DNA of 64,000 nt, from the NCBI GenBank assembly GCA_025927765.1, contig JAICKU010000006.1:30489-94488 (forward strand), in the 5' to 3' direction. Origin of the DNA: Burkholderiales bacterium (GTDB taxonomy: Bacteria > Pseudomonadota > Gammaproteobacteria > Burkholderiales > Casimicrobiaceae). The first letter of the stretch is position 1. Each line of letters starts with the position of its first letter. Positions 46,799 to 61,382 of this stretch are shown one piece after another. The translations under genes and the position numbers were made by a program. Under the pieces are notes generated by a model, which made no database searches, had not been told where the DNA came from, and was given only the letters and a program-made list of their open reading frames with translations.

Positions 46799-47707
46799 AT
46801 GGTGTCACGCGAACGGCGCTCGAAGCCGCGCACGCCGGCAACCGGCAGCGTGCCGGCACATGCGTTCACGACGCTGATCGGCACCGCCGAGCTCGCCGCG
46901 CATCTCGAGGATCCCGCGTTCGTCGTCGTCGACGTGCGTCACGACCTGCGGGATCCGCCTGCCGGCGAAGCGGCGTACGGGAAGGGTCACATCCCGGGTG
47001 CGCGCTTCGCGCATCTCGATCGCGATCTGTCCGCGAAGACCACGGGCCGCAACGGCCGCCATCCGCTCCCCACCCCCGAAGCCGCCGCAGCGGTGTTCGG
47101 GCGACTCGGCATCGACCGCACGAAGCAGGTGGTGGCGTACGACCAGGGCGACGGCGTGTTCGCGTCGCGGCTGTGGTGGATGCTGCGCTGGCTCGGCCAC
47201 GACATCGCGGCGGTGCTCGATGGCGGCTTCGCCAAATGGCAGCGCGAAGGCCGGCCGGTGGTCAGCGACGTGCCGGAGGTCGAAGCGAAGGAGTTCAAGC
47301 CCGGCCGCGTGCGCGCGACGGTCAATGCCACCGGCGTGGCGGCCAGCATTCCGCGTCACGACCTCGTGCTCCTGGACGCGCGCGCGGCCGAACGCTATCG
47401 AGGGGATGTGGAGCCGATCGATCGCGTCGCCGGCCACATCCCGGGTGCCATCAACCGGCCCTACAACCGCAACGTGTCGACCGATGGCACCTTCCGCGCC
47501 CCACGCGACCTCCGCGCGGAGTTCGACGCGATGCTGCACGGGCGCCGCGCGGAGGATGTCGTGCATTACTGCGGCTCGGGTGTGAGCGCCTGCCACAACG
47601 TGCTCGCGATGGCGATTGCAGGCTACCCGCTCACGCGGCTCTATCCGGGCAGCTGGAGCGAGTGGAGCGCCGACGCGAAGCGGCCGGTGGCGCTCGGACA
47701 GGTCTGA
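46799..47707 (+). CDS. Two-domain sulfurtransferase (rhodanese / 3-mercaptopyruvate type)
   Basis: 302 residues. The N-terminal inactive rhodanese domain has VVVDVRHDLRDPPAGEAAYGKGHIPGA. The C-terminal active domain has LLDARAAERYRGDVEPIDRVAGHIPGAIN and the catalytic Cys loop VHYCGSGVSACHN. The CGSGVSA loop resembles CGSGVTA of mercaptopyruvate sulfurtransferases more than CRxGx[KR] thiosulfate enzymes. Six bases after the Rieske gene, so almost certainly cotranscribed. It might supply or repair sulfur for the cluster, but that is inference. Confidence 0.9.
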   Translation: MVSRERRSKPRTPATGSVPAHAFTTLIGTAELAAHLEDPAFVVVDVRHDLRDPPAGEAAYGKGHIPGARFAHLDRDLSAKTTGRNGRHPLPTPEAAAAVFGRLGIDRTKQVVAYDQGDGVFASRLWWMLRWLGHDIAAVLDGGFAKWQREGRPVVSDVPEVEAKEFKPGRVRATVNATGVAASIPRHDLVLLDARAAERYRGDVEPIDRVAGHIPGAINRPYNRNVSTDGTFRAPRDLRAEFDAMLHGRRAEDVVHYCGSGVSACHNVLAMAIAGYPLTRLYPGSWSEWSADAKRPVALGQV

Positions 47708-47733
47708 TCGACAGGGTCAGGCAGGGTCAGCCG

Positions 47734-48276
47734 CTACTGACCGGCAGGTGCCCCGAGCGGCCAGGTCGCGAGCGTCTCGTAGCACATGCCCTGCGCCGTC
47801 GTGTGCGATTCCATCAGCGAGAACGCGTCGACGTCCCATTCGAGCGGGTCGATCGTGCCGTCGGGACCCGGCGCGCGCAGCCGGCGCGCGAGCGTCACGT
47901 GCGGCCGGAACACTCGCGCGTCGTAGGTGACATCGTTCGCCAACAACGCCTCGCCAAGCGACGTGGCGAGCGTTACGAGCTGCGGCGGCGGATGCGACGG
48001 TCCGACCCATGCGATGCCGGCGCGACGAAAGCTGCCGAGGGTGTCGAGCGTGAGGCGAAACGGTTCGCCATGCACGGCTTCCGCTGCTGCTTTCACCGAC
48101 GGCATGCCGGACAGTGGCCACGCGCCGACGAACGCCAGCGTCAGGTGGATGTTCCCGGCGCGCACCGCGCGCGCCCGCACGCGCTGCCCAATGCCCTTCG
48201 CAAGCTCCGCCAGCGACGCTGCGACGCCGGGCGGCGGAACGATTGCATAGAAGACGCGGACTGCGTCGGAGTCCAT
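47734..48276 (-). CDS. thpR: RNA 2',3'-cyclic phosphodiesterase (2H family)
   Basis: 180 residues from ATG 48276 (MDSDAVRVFYAIVPPPG). The six upstream residues in the track arise from a repeat. The two catalytic HxTx motifs are NIHLTLAFVG and FRPHVTLARR, diagnostic of 2H phosphoesterases. The family opens 2',3'-cyclic phosphate RNA ends and was first described as 2'-5' RNA ligase. Convergent with the sulfurtransferase gene and downstream of aceA. Confidence 0.9.
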   Translation of the reverse strand: MDSDAVRVFYAIVPPPGVAASLAELAKGIGQRVRARAVRAGNIHLTLAFVGAWPLSGMPSVKAAAEAVHGEPFRLTLDTLGSFRRAGIAWVGPSHPPPQLVTLATSLGEALLANDVTYDARVFRPHVTLARRLRAPGPDGTIDPLEWDVDAFSLMESHTTAQGMCYETLATWPLGAPAGQ

Positions 48277-48278
48277 CG

Positions 48279-48318
48279 GGTGTCGGAGATGCAATGCACG
48301 AATTACATCTCCGACACC
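48279..48318. repeat. 13-base inverted repeat between aceA and thpR
   Basis: GGTGTCGGAGATG, a 14-base loop, then CATCTCCGACACC: perfect arms directly upstream of the thpR ATG. There is no T run, so it looks like an inserted intergenic repeat rather than a terminator. It would occlude nothing of the thpR coding region if ATG 48276 is used. Confidence 0.75.
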
Positions 48319-48343
48319 GATCTGCCGCGCGCGATTCCCCGCG

Positions 48344-49654
48344 TCAGCCGTTCGCGACGTGCAACTGGCGTTTCGCGTCGAAGAACTGCTCGTCCTCGGT
48401 CGAGCCCTTCAGTGCCGTCGTCGAGGCCTGCGCGCCCTGCACCGTCTGCGTCACCTGGTCGAAGTAGCCGGTGCCCACTTCGCGCTGGTGCTTCACCGCG
48501 GTGAATCCCTGTTCCGCCGCCGCGAATTCCGCCTGCTGCAATTCCACGAACGCTTCCATGTTCCGGCGCGCATAACCGTGTGCGAGATGGAACATCGAAT
48601 AGTTGAGGCTGTGGAAGCCCGCGAGCGTGATGAACTGGAACTTGTACCCCATCGCGCCGAGTTCGCGCTGGAAGCGCGCGATCGTCGCGTCGTCGAGGTT
48701 CTTCTTCCAGTTGAACGACGGCGAGCAGTTGTACGCCAGCAGCTTGCCGGGATGCTTCGCATGGATCGCCTCGGCGAACGCCTTGGCGAACTCGAGATCG
48801 GGCTTGCCCGTCTCGCACCATATCAAATCCGCATATTTCGCATACGCGAGTCCGCGTGCGACCGCCTGGTCGAGGCCATTGCGCGTCCGGTAGAAGCCTT
48901 CGGCGGTGCGCTCGCCGGTGATGAACGGCCGGTCGTTCTCGTCGACGTCCGAGGTCAGCAGATCGGCGGCTTCGGCGTCGGTGCGCGCGAGCAGGATCGT
49001 CGGCACGCCCATGCAGTCGGCGGCAAGCCGCGCGGCGACGAGCTTCTCCACAGCTTCGCGCGTGGGCACGAGCACCTTGCCGCCCATGTGTCCGCACTTC
49101 TTCACCGACGCGAGCTGATCCTCGAAGTGCACGCCCGCAGCACCCGCCTCGATCATCGCCTTCATCAGCTCGAACGCATTCAGCACGCCGCCGAAGCCTG
49201 CCTCGGCATCGGCGACGATGGGCGCGAAGTAGTCGATGTCGTCGCGCCCTTCCGCGTGGGCGATCTGATCGGCGCGCATGAACGTGTTGTTGATTCGCCG
49301 AACCACCGACGGCACCGAATTCGCGGGATACAGCGACTGGTCCGGATACATCTCGCCGGCGATGTTCGCATCCGCCGCCACCTGCCAGCCCGACAGGTAG
49401 ATTGCCTTCAGCCCCGCCTTGACCTGCTGCAGCGCCTGGTTGCCGGTGAGCGCGCCGAGCGTGTTGACGAAGGGCTCGTCGTACAGCAGCTTCCACAGCT
49501 TCTCGGCGCCGCGCCGCGCGAGCGTGTGCTCGATCACGAGCGATCCGCGCAACCGCACGACGTCTTCCGCTCCGTAGCCGCGCTCGATGCCTTTCCAGCG
49601 CGGGTTCTCCGCCCAATCCTTGCGCAGCCGCGCTGCTTCCAGGTCGTAGTTCAT
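48344..49654 (-). CDS. aceA: Isocitrate lyase
   Basis: Splits isocitrate to glyoxylate and succinate, the glyoxylate shunt. 436 residues from ATG 49654, seven bases after GGGGAG. The track start is about 46 residues too long. Catalytic signature [16 protein letters not shown], and the [11 protein letters not shown] substrate segment. Malate synthase is not in the window. It lies downstream of clpA with a terminator between, so it should have its own promoter. Confidence 0.97.
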   Translation of the reverse strand: MNYDLEAARLRKDWAENPRWKGIERGYGAEDVVRLRGSLVIEHTLARRGAEKLWKLLYDEPFVNTLGALTGNQALQQVKAGLKAIYLSGWQVAADANIAGEMYPDQSLYPANSVPSVVRRINNTFMRADQIAHAEGRDDIDYFAPIVADAEAGFGGVLNAFELMKAMIEAGAAGVHFEDQLASVKKCGHMGGKVLVPTREAVEKLVAARLAADCMGVPTILLARTDAEAADLLTSDVDENDRPFITGERTAEGFYRTRNGLDQAVARGLAYAKYADLIWCETGKPDLEFAKAFAEAIHAKHPGKLLAYNCSPSFNWKKNLDDATIARFQRELGAMGYKFQFITLAGFHSLNYSMFHLAHGYARRNMEAFVELQQAEFAAAEQGFTAVKHQREVGTGYFDQVTQTVQGAQASTTALKGSTEDEQFFDAKRQLHVANG

Positions 49655-50048
49655 CGCGTCGCTCCCCGTTCCAATGGCCCCTTGGCTCCTGGCGCCGCCG
49701 TCGGGCCGGCGACGACGCTCGTTCACGATAGCAGCGGTATGACCGGCGGGGCAAGCGAAATGTTGCGACGCGGCGTGGAATTCTTTCAACAATTACAAGA
49801 ACTTAAAAACCGATTCCACAGGGTGGAAACTAACGCTCGCATCGGACCGTGAACGATGCTGCCACGCATCAGCCGAACACGGACACGCAGACGCGCGGAT
49901 TGCGCGGCCCGAAGAGGGAAAGCGTTGCGATTCACGATGTTGCGATGCAGCGCGCGGCGTCAGCACAAATGGAAATCGCTTCCACGCCGGGCGAACCATA
50001 AAAAAAGCCCCGGCTGGGCCGGGGCTTTTGGATCGACGCCGAACCGGA
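49655..50048. other. 394-base region between clpA and aceA
   Basis: Holds the clpA terminator (50000-50029) and the likely aceA control region. An AT-rich stretch (49780-49830) on the minus strand reads TTTTTAAGTTCTTGTAATTGTTGAAAG, where promoter-like elements can be drawn but none is close to consensus. No ORF is convincing. Confidence 0.45.
50000..50029 (-). terminator. Rho-independent terminator after clpA
   Basis: On the minus strand GCCCCGGC-CCA-GCCGGGGC is followed by seven T. Perfect 8-base GC stem, triloop and T run, about 20 bases past the clpA stop. The A/T flanks on both sides make it potentially bidirectional. Confidence 0.93.
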
Positions 50049-52328
<2,280 letters not shown>

Positions 52329-52413
52329 GTTGCGTCCTTGACTTCGTGGCTGCACCGAAAACCATTTCCGGCAGAGCCCGGGGCCGTTGCCGGCCTGCTT
52401 ATTACCCTAACGC

Positions 52414-52722
52414 TCAAGTCTCCTCCATCGTGCACTGCAAGGGATGCTGGTGCTTTCGCGCGAGGTTGATGACCTGATCGACCTTCGTCGCCGCGACTTC
52501 GCGGGTGTACGTACCGCACACTCCCATGCCTTCGCGGTGCACCTGAAGCATCACCTGCGTGGCCTTTTCACGACTCATGCCAAATACAGTTTGGAGCACG
52601 ATGACCACAAAGTCCATCGGCGTGTAGTCGTCGTTCAGCAAGACGACCTTGTACAGCGGGGGCGGCTTGACTTTCGTCCGTTCCGCCTCGAGCACGCTGC
52701 CGTGCTGCTCCTGTTTTGACAT
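52414..52722 (-). CDS. clpS: ATP-dependent Clp protease adaptor ClpS
   Basis: Delivers N-degron substrates to ClpA. 102 residues. [42 protein letters not shown] contains the substrate-pocket residues ([10 protein letters not shown]) and the H-x3-G element that binds bulky N-terminal residues. Gap to clpA is 85 bases. Confidence 0.96.
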   Translation of the reverse strand: MSKQEQHGSVLEAERTKVKPPPLYKVVLLNDDYTPMDFVVIVLQTVFGMSREKATQVMLQVHREGMGVCGTYTREVAATKVDQVINLARKHQHPLQCTMEET

Positions 52723-53124
52723 CGTGCGACGCAGTGGCTAATTGGGGGTCATGTTTGATGATTACAACAACTTTTACAAGGGGACGGCCGATGGGCGGGG
52801 ACCCCGCGGGCGTGGCGGCGCGCACCGCGACGCTTCCAAAGCGGCTTCGCTGCCGTCGGCCGTTTGCGGCGCGCCCGCGCAATATTTACATCCGCTCCGC
52901 GTGGTTTTGTCCTAAGACAGTCGGCGCCGCGCGGGAAGTTTCGAGCCTTCCCCGCGAAGAACGCGCGCCGCCTGCCTCTCCACTCGCAGGCAATGCAAGT
53001 TTCGCGCGCGGCGCATCGTACCGTTGGGGAAAGGCCGGCGCAGGGCCCCAAGACGGCCGAACTAACTTGCCCCGCGCAAAGTACCGGGCGAGCGAAGCGA
53101 GCGCGAAACTTTGCGCGGATAGGA
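52723..53124. other. 402-base region between icd and clpS
   Basis: Presumed clpS promoter region. The 5' part facing clpS is AT-richer (minus strand TTGTAAAAGTTGTTGTAATCATC). A 54-codon + strand frame (52751-52915, MFDDYNNFYKGTADGRG...) exists but lacks a well-spaced ribosome site. Near icd there is an 11-base inverted repeat (53072-53118). I see no cold-shock gene, though one is often found here in other species. Confidence 0.45.
53072..53118. repeat. Inverted repeat just downstream of icd
   Basis: CCGCGCAAAGT and ACTTTGCGCGG pair perfectly around a 25-base loop containing GGGCGAGCGAAGCGAGCGCG, which echoes the GCGAGCG core of the intergenic repeats. It begins seven bases after the icd stop. 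No T run follows, so it is a hairpin or repeat rather than a classical terminator. Confidence 0.6.
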
Positions 53125-54378
53125 TTACATCCGTTCGATCATCGCCTGCCCGAAGGCCGAGGTGGAGACTTGCGTCGCACCGGGCAAGAGGCGCGCGAAG
53201 TCGTACGTGACCACCTTGTCGGCGATGGCCTTCTCGAGGCTCGACGTGATCAGGTCCGCCGCTTCGCGCCAGCCCATGTGGACGAGCATCATTTCAGCGG
53301 ACAGGATCTCGGAGCCGGGATTCACGTAGTCCTTGCCGGCGTACTTCGGCGCCGTGCCGTGGGTCGCCTCGAACATCGCCACGGTGTCCGACATGTTGGC
53401 GCCGGGCGCGATGCCGATGCCGCCCACTTCCGCCGCCAGCGCGTCGGAGATGTAGTCGCCGTTCAGGTTCGGCGTGGCGATCACGTCGTACTCGGCCGGC
53501 CGCAGCAGGATCTGTTGCAGGAACGCATCGGCGATGACGTCCTTGACGATGATCTCGCGGCCCGTCTTCGGATTCTTGAACGCGCACCACGGTCCGCCGT
53601 CGATCTCCTTCGCGCCGAACTCACGCTTGGCGAGCGCATAGCCCCAGTCGCGGAACGCGCCTTCGGTGAACTTCTGGATGTTGCCCTTGTGCACGAGCGC
53701 CACCGACTTGCGGTCGTTGTCGATCGCGTACTGGAACGCCTTGCGTACGAGACGATCGGTCCCCTCCGACGAAATCGGCTTCACGCCGATGCCCGACGTG
53801 GCCGGGAAGCGGATCTTGCGCACACCCATTTCGTTGATGAGGAAATCGATCAGCTTCTTCGCCTCGGGCGAGCCGGCCGGCCATTCGATGCCGACGTAGA
53901 TGTCCTCGGAATTCTCGCGGAAGATCACCATGTCGACCTTCTCGGGCTCCTTCACCGGCGACGGCACGCCCTTGAACCAGCGCACCGGCCGCAGGCATAC
54001 ATACAGGTCGAGCTGCTGGCGCAGCGCCACGTTGAGCGAACGGATGCCTCCGCCCACGGGCGTCGTCAGCGGCCCCTTGATCGACACGACGTACTCGCGC
54101 AGGATGTCGAGCGTCTCGTCCGGCAGCCAAACGTCCGGCCCGTACACGCGCGTCGACTTCTCGCCGGCGTAGATCTCCATCCAGTGGATCTTCCGCTTGC
54201 CGGCGTAGGCCTTGGCGACCGCGGCGTCGACGACGCGGAGCATCACCGGCGTGATGTCGACGCCGGTCCCGTCGCCCTCGATGTAGGGAATGATCGGGTT
54301 GTCGGGCACGCGAAGGCTGAAATCGGCATTGACTTCGATCTTCGCGCCGTCGGCGGGCACGGTGACATGCTGATACAT
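53125..54378 (-). CDS. icd: Isocitrate dehydrogenase (NADP+)
   Basis: Oxidative decarboxylation of isocitrate in the TCA cycle. 417 residues from ATG 54378. The track ORF is fused to an antisense shadow of pcnB. The phosphorylatable Ser lies in [26 protein letters not shown], as in enzymes regulated by AceK, followed by [16 protein letters not shown]. The NADP-binding [22 protein letters not shown] and metal-binding [17 protein letters not shown] are standard. Upstream of clpS on the same strand. Confidence 0.97.
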   Translation of the reverse strand: MYQHVTVPADGAKIEVNADFSLRVPDNPIIPYIEGDGTGVDITPVMLRVVDAAVAKAYAGKRKIHWMEIYAGEKSTRVYGPDVWLPDETLDILREYVVSIKGPLTTPVGGGIRSLNVALRQQLDLYVCLRPVRWFKGVPSPVKEPEKVDMVIFRENSEDIYVGIEWPAGSPEAKKLIDFLINEMGVRKIRFPATSGIGVKPISSEGTDRLVRKAFQYAIDNDRKSVALVHKGNIQKFTEGAFRDWGYALAKREFGAKEIDGGPWCAFKNPKTGREIIVKDVIADAFLQQILLRPAEYDVIATPNLNGDYISDALAAEVGGIGIAPGANMSDTVAMFEATHGTAPKYAGKDYVNPGSEILSAEMMLVHMGWREAADLITSSLEKAIADKVVTYDFARLLPGATQVSTSAFGQAMIERM

Positions 54379-54486
54379 GGAATGGGGTCTCCTGGCAGGC
54401 GCGCGGGTGACGGTCTCGCGCGCGGCGAAAGGTCGCATTATGCTGCAGCGCCCGCAGCGCGGCCGGCCGAGCGGTAACGGAGCCGA

Positions 54487-54495
54487 TGCTAGAAT
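54487..54495 (+). promoter_or_regulatory. Extended -10 promoter candidate for pcnB
   Basis: TGCTAGAAT, 45 bases before the pcnB ATG in the divergent icd-pcnB gap. Identical to the element upstream of the TPR gene. No good -35. Confidence 0.35.
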
Positions 54496-54540
54496 GGACG
54501 GCACGATGCCTTCGAGTGGAAAGTCGAGTCTCCCCGCGCG

Positions 54541-55878
54541 ATGATTCGACGCCTGCTCGCCCGCCTGCTGCCCGGCAGGTCCGCGCGTGAGCCGCGCATC
54601 CACGGGCCCGAGCAGCACGCCGTCCGAAGCGATCAACTGTCGAACGCCGCGCGCACCGTCGTCCGCCGCTTGCAGGACGAGGGGTTCAAGGCGTTCATCG
54701 TCGGCGGTGCCGTACGCGACTTGATGCTCGGTCGCACGCCCAAGGATTTCGACATTGCGACCGAGGCCACGCCCGAGCAGGTGAAAGCGCTGTTCCGCCG
54801 CGCGTTCATCGTCGGGCGCCGGTTTCGCCTCGTACACGTCCACGTTGGCAACGAAGTGCTCGAAGTGTCGACGTTTCGCGCCGCGCAGACGGGCGAGAAC
54901 GCCACCGACGAGCACGGACGCCTCATCTCCGACAACGTCTACGGCAGCCAGGCCGAGGACGCCGCGCGGCGCGACTTCACGGTCAACGCGCTCTACTTCG
55001 ATCCCGGCACCGAATCGATCTGGGACTACGTCGGCGGCTTCAACGACATGCGCGCGCACCGCATGAAGCTGATCGGCCCGCCCGTCACGCGCTACCGCGA
55101 GGATCCGGTGCGGATGCTTCGCGCCGTGCGGCTTGCCGCCAAGCTCGGCTTCTCGATCGAGAAGCGTACCGAGGAACCGATCGCGCGGCTGTCGCCGCTG
55201 ATGCACAACGTGCCGCCGGCGCGCCTGTTCGACGAGATGCAGAAGCTGCTCCTGTCGGGACACGCGGTCGACACCCTGCGCAGCCTGCGCGCCCACGGAC
55301 TGTCGGCAGGCCTGCTGCCGCTCCTCGACGTGATCCTCGAGCAGCCGCTCGGCCAGAAGTTCATCGACACCGCGCTCGCGCAGACCGACGCGCGCGTACG
55401 CGAGGACAAGGGCGTGTCGCCGGCGTTCCTGTTCGCGGCGCTCCTGTGGCACGAGGTGCTCAAGACGTGGAAGTCGGCGAAGGAGCGCGGCGAGCGCCCG
55501 CTGCCCGCGCTCTTCGACGCGATGGACCACGTGTTCTCGGCGCAGGCCGAGCGCATCGCCATCCCGCGCCGCTTCGAAGCGACGATCAAGGAGATCTGGG
55601 CACTGCAGCCGCGCTTCGAGCAGCGTGCCGGCACGCGGCCGGTACGGCTGCTCGAGCATCCCCGCTTTCGCGCCGCCTATGATTTCCTCGCATTGCGCGG
55701 CGCGAGCGGCGAAGTGCCGCAGTCGCTCGTCGACTGGTGGACGCGCTTCCAGACCGCCGACGACGAGGAGCGGCAGGCGATGCTGCGCCCCGAGGAAGCG
55801 CCGAAGAAGCGACGCCGGCCGCGCAGCCGCCGAAAGCGCAGCGAAGGCGCGAACGCGCAACCCGCGCCCGAAGAATAG
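54541..55878 (+). CDS. pcnB: Poly(A) polymerase I
   Basis: Adds poly(A) tails that promote RNA decay. 445 residues. Class II nucleotidyltransferase core [34 protein letters not shown] with the catalytic Asp pair, then [13 protein letters not shown] and [22 protein letters not shown] basic C-terminal tail ([15 protein letters not shown]) is typical of PAP rather than tRNA CCA enzymes and probably binds RNA. First gene of the pcnB-folK-dgk-panC run. Confidence 0.95.
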   Translation: MIRRLLARLLPGRSAREPRIHGPEQHAVRSDQLSNAARTVVRRLQDEGFKAFIVGGAVRDLMLGRTPKDFDIATEATPEQVKALFRRAFIVGRRFRLVHVHVGNEVLEVSTFRAAQTGENATDEHGRLISDNVYGSQAEDAARRDFTVNALYFDPGTESIWDYVGGFNDMRAHRMKLIGPPVTRYREDPVRMLRAVRLAAKLGFSIEKRTEEPIARLSPLMHNVPPARLFDEMQKLLLSGHAVDTLRSLRAHGLSAGLLPLLDVILEQPLGQKFIDTALAQTDARVREDKGVSPAFLFAALLWHEVLKTWKSAKERGERPLPALFDAMDHVFSAQAERIAIPRRFEATIKEIWALQPRFEQRAGTRPVRLLEHPRFRAAYDFLALRGASGEVPQSLVDWWTRFQTADDEERQAMLRPEEAPKKRRRPRSRRKRSEGANAQPAPEE

Positions 55879-55890
55879 CGGGCGACGGCC

Positions 55891-58806
<2,916 letters not shown>

Positions 58807-58950
58807 GGCGACGCATTGTAGCGATCGCCTAGCACGCATTCGCGGTCGTGCCAATCGTCCATACGGACAACCCCGCAAAACTGACAGGTGCCGATTACCG
58901 GTGCCGCTTCGTACGCTCTCGCCTCGTCGACTCCACGCGCGAGGTGGGAC

Positions 58951-61365
58951 GTGCGCCTTCGATCGATCGCGATCCTGTTGCCGCTGCTCGCGGCGCCCGT
59001 CGTCCCATGCATCGCGGACGCGGCCGCTGCGAGTGGCGAGCTTCTCACGCGCTACGCGTCGCTGCCGCTGCTCTTCGAGCGTGGCTCGACGGACGACGGC
59101 TCGACGCAGTTCGTCGCGCGCGGCCCGAACTACGTGCTCGCCATCGGGAACGAAGGCGTGCGCATCGTGCCGTCGGACGAGGCGCGCGCGCCGATCGGCT
59201 GGCGCTTCGTCGCAGCCGATGCGCGGCCGCGAATTCACGGCGAGGGCCGACTTGCGGTCATTCATCATCTCGGTCGCGGCGCCGACCGCCACGTGCCCGC
59301 GTACGAACGCGTGCGCATCGACGGCCTGTACGCGGGCATCGACGTCGCCTTCCACGCGCATGGCCGCGAAGTCGAATACGACCTGATCGTCGCACCCGGC
59401 GCCGATCCCGCGCGCTTCGCATTGACGTTCGACGCAAGCGTGCCCGTGGTCCAGAACGAAGCAGGCGAGCTCGTGCTCGCGGCGACCGCCGGTTCGCTCG
59501 TGCTGAAGCGCCCGGTCGCGTTCCAGGATATCGATGGCACGCGCAAGGCCGTGGACAGTCGGTTCGTTCTGGAAGACGAGCGCGTGCGCATCGCCGTAGG
59601 CGAATACGACCATGCGCAACCGCTGGTCATCGACCCGGTGGTGTCGTACGCCACCTATCTCGGCGGCAACAGCAGCGAGCAGGGCACGGCGATCGCCGTC
59701 GACGCGGCGGGCAACGCGTACGTGACCGGTTATACGCAATCGAGCGACTTCCCGCTCGTCAACGCGTACGACCGCTCGATCGGCAAGAGGGGCGACGTCG
59801 ACGTGTTCGTGTCGAAGCTCAACGCCGCGGGTACCGGCCTCATGTGGTCGACGTTCGTCGGCGGCGCCACCGGGATCGACCACGCGACGGGCATCGCGGT
59901 CGATGCGACCGGCAGTGCCTACGTCACGGGACAGACATCGGGCGCGGATTTTCCGACGACGGCCACCGCGTGGCAGAAAGGAACGACGAGCGGTGGCGGT
60001 TTCGCGGTCAAGCTGGCGCCGGCGGGCAACGCCCTCGTCTACTCGACCTACGTCGCGGCGGCGACGCCGAGCAGCATCGGCGTCGATGCCTCCGGCAACG
60101 CATACGTCACCGGAAGCGCGACGTCGGGGTTCGCGACGACCGCCAACGCGCTGCAACCGACGATGAACAGTTCGAGCGGCACGACGACGTTCGTGCTGAA
60201 GCTGAACGGCACGGGCAGCGCACCCGTGTTCGCGACGTTCCTCGGCGGCAGCAGCGGAGAGGATGCGACGTCGCTTGCGCTCGATGCACGCGGCAGCGTG
60301 TACGTCGGCGGCTGGACGACGTCGGCTGACTTTCCGGTGCGAAATGCATATCAGTCCGTGAAGGCGTCCGCGAAGGACGGCTTCATCGCGAAAATCGCGG
60401 CTGACGGCTCGCAGATCATGTACGCCACGCTGCTCGGCGGCAATCTCGATGACGCGGTGAATGCGATTGCGGTCGATTCGTCCGGCAATGCGTATGTCGC
60501 AGGCGAGACGTATTCCGCCGATTTTCCGGCCGTTTCGGGGTTCCAGATGACGAAGGCCGGCCACCTGCTGGTGAACTCCAGCCTCGGCAACGCCTTCGTC
60601 GCAAAGCTCTCGGCCACGGGAAATGCCCTGGTCTACGCGTCGTTTCTCGGCGGTGAAGTCTGCCAGGGCCCGTGCCAATCCGTGTTCGGCGTACCGCAGA
60701 TCGCGGGTGACGTCGCGTACGGCATCGGCGTGGACAGTGCCGGCCACGCCTATGTGGCGGGACTCGCGAAGAGCTGGACCTTTCCGCTCGTCGACTCCGC
60801 TGCGCAACGCAAGCAGCAGGACAACGAGAACTCGGCGTTCGTCACCAAGGTGTCGATCGCCGGCACGGCGCTCCTCTGGTCGACGTTCGTTCGCACCGGC
60901 TACGACATGGGCACCGGACCGACGCGCTTTCCGCTCGGCACGACGAGCGGCGTCGCGACCGGCGCGGATGACGCGGCATTCGTGACGGGCGTCTCCAACG
61001 ACTCGAGCAGCTTTCCGGCAACCCCGGGAGCGTTTCGCACGTCGAGCATCGACCCAAGTGCGATCGTCGCGAAATTCGCGGCCGCCGGAACCCTGGCGCT
61101 CGCCACCTCGAACGCGGCGACAGACGCGAAAACACCGGTCACGTTGACGGCGACGCTGCAGGGCCCTGCGACGAGCGGGAACGTGACGTTCTATATCGAC
61201 GGCACGTGGCTCGGTGGCGGCACGCTCGCCGCCAACCGTGCGTCGCTCACGTCGACGCTGCCCGCAGGCATTCATGTGCTGACGGCAGTGGCGAACCTTC
61301 CCGGATCCTTTGCCGATTCGGCGCCGATCACGCAGGTGGTCGACGTGCCGCTCGTCTGCAATTGA
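58951..61365 (+). CDS. Secreted SBBP-repeat beta-propeller protein with C-terminal Ig-like domain
   Basis: 804 residues from GTG 58951, six bases after GAGG. The track start is 21 codons upstream. Signal peptide VRLRSIAILLPLLAAPVVPCIADA. Residues 30-230 form the N-terminal domain typical of SBBP proteins (QFVARGPNYVLAIGNEGVRI, DGLYAGIDVAFHAHGREVEYDLIVAPGAD, PLVIDPVVSYATYLGG). Seven blades follow with the motif [IL]xVDxxGNAYVTGxTxSxDFP, for example IAVDAAGNAYVTGYTQSSDFP. A C-terminal Ig-like domain (TPVTLTATLQGPATSGNVTFYIDG) ends at a single Cys. Probably cell surface or secreted. Followed after 17 bases by another secreted protein gene. Confidence 0.88.
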   Translation: MRLRSIAILLPLLAAPVVPCIADAAAASGELLTRYASLPLLFERGSTDDGSTQFVARGPNYVLAIGNEGVRIVPSDEARAPIGWRFVAADARPRIHGEGRLAVIHHLGRGADRHVPAYERVRIDGLYAGIDVAFHAHGREVEYDLIVAPGADPARFALTFDASVPVVQNEAGELVLAATAGSLVLKRPVAFQDIDGTRKAVDSRFVLEDERVRIAVGEYDHAQPLVIDPVVSYATYLGGNSSEQGTAIAVDAAGNAYVTGYTQSSDFPLVNAYDRSIGKRGDVDVFVSKLNAAGTGLMWSTFVGGATGIDHATGIAVDATGSAYVTGQTSGADFPTTATAWQKGTTSGGGFAVKLAPAGNALVYSTYVAAATPSSIGVDASGNAYVTGSATSGFATTANALQPTMNSSSGTTTFVLKLNGTGSAPVFATFLGGSSGEDATSLALDARGSVYVGGWTTSADFPVRNAYQSVKASAKDGFIAKIAADGSQIMYATLLGGNLDDAVNAIAVDSSGNAYVAGETYSADFPAVSGFQMTKAGHLLVNSSLGNAFVAKLSATGNALVYASFLGGEVCQGPCQSVFGVPQIAGDVAYGIGVDSAGHAYVAGLAKSWTFPLVDSAAQRKQQDNENSAFVTKVSIAGTALLWSTFVRTGYDMGTGPTRFPLGTTSGVATGADDAAFVTGVSNDSSSFPATPGAFRTSSIDPSAIVAKFAAAGTLALATSNAATDAKTPVTLTATLQGPATSGNVTFYIDGTWLGGGTLAANRASLTSTLPAGIHVLTAVANLPGSFADSAPITQVVDVPLVCN

Positions 61366-61382
61366 CGCGAGAGGAGCGAGCC

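Noticed and set aside
52751-52915. 54-codon plus-strand ORF MFDDYNNFYKGTADGRG... upstream of clpS
   Set aside because: The ribosome-like GGGGG is only two bases from the ATG, composition changes abruptly after 14 codons, and it is antisense to the presumed clpS promoter. Not enough support to call a gene.
53072-53118. Terminator after icd
   Set aside because: The stem is perfect but no T run follows on either strand, and the loop carries the repeat core. Listed as an inverted repeat instead.
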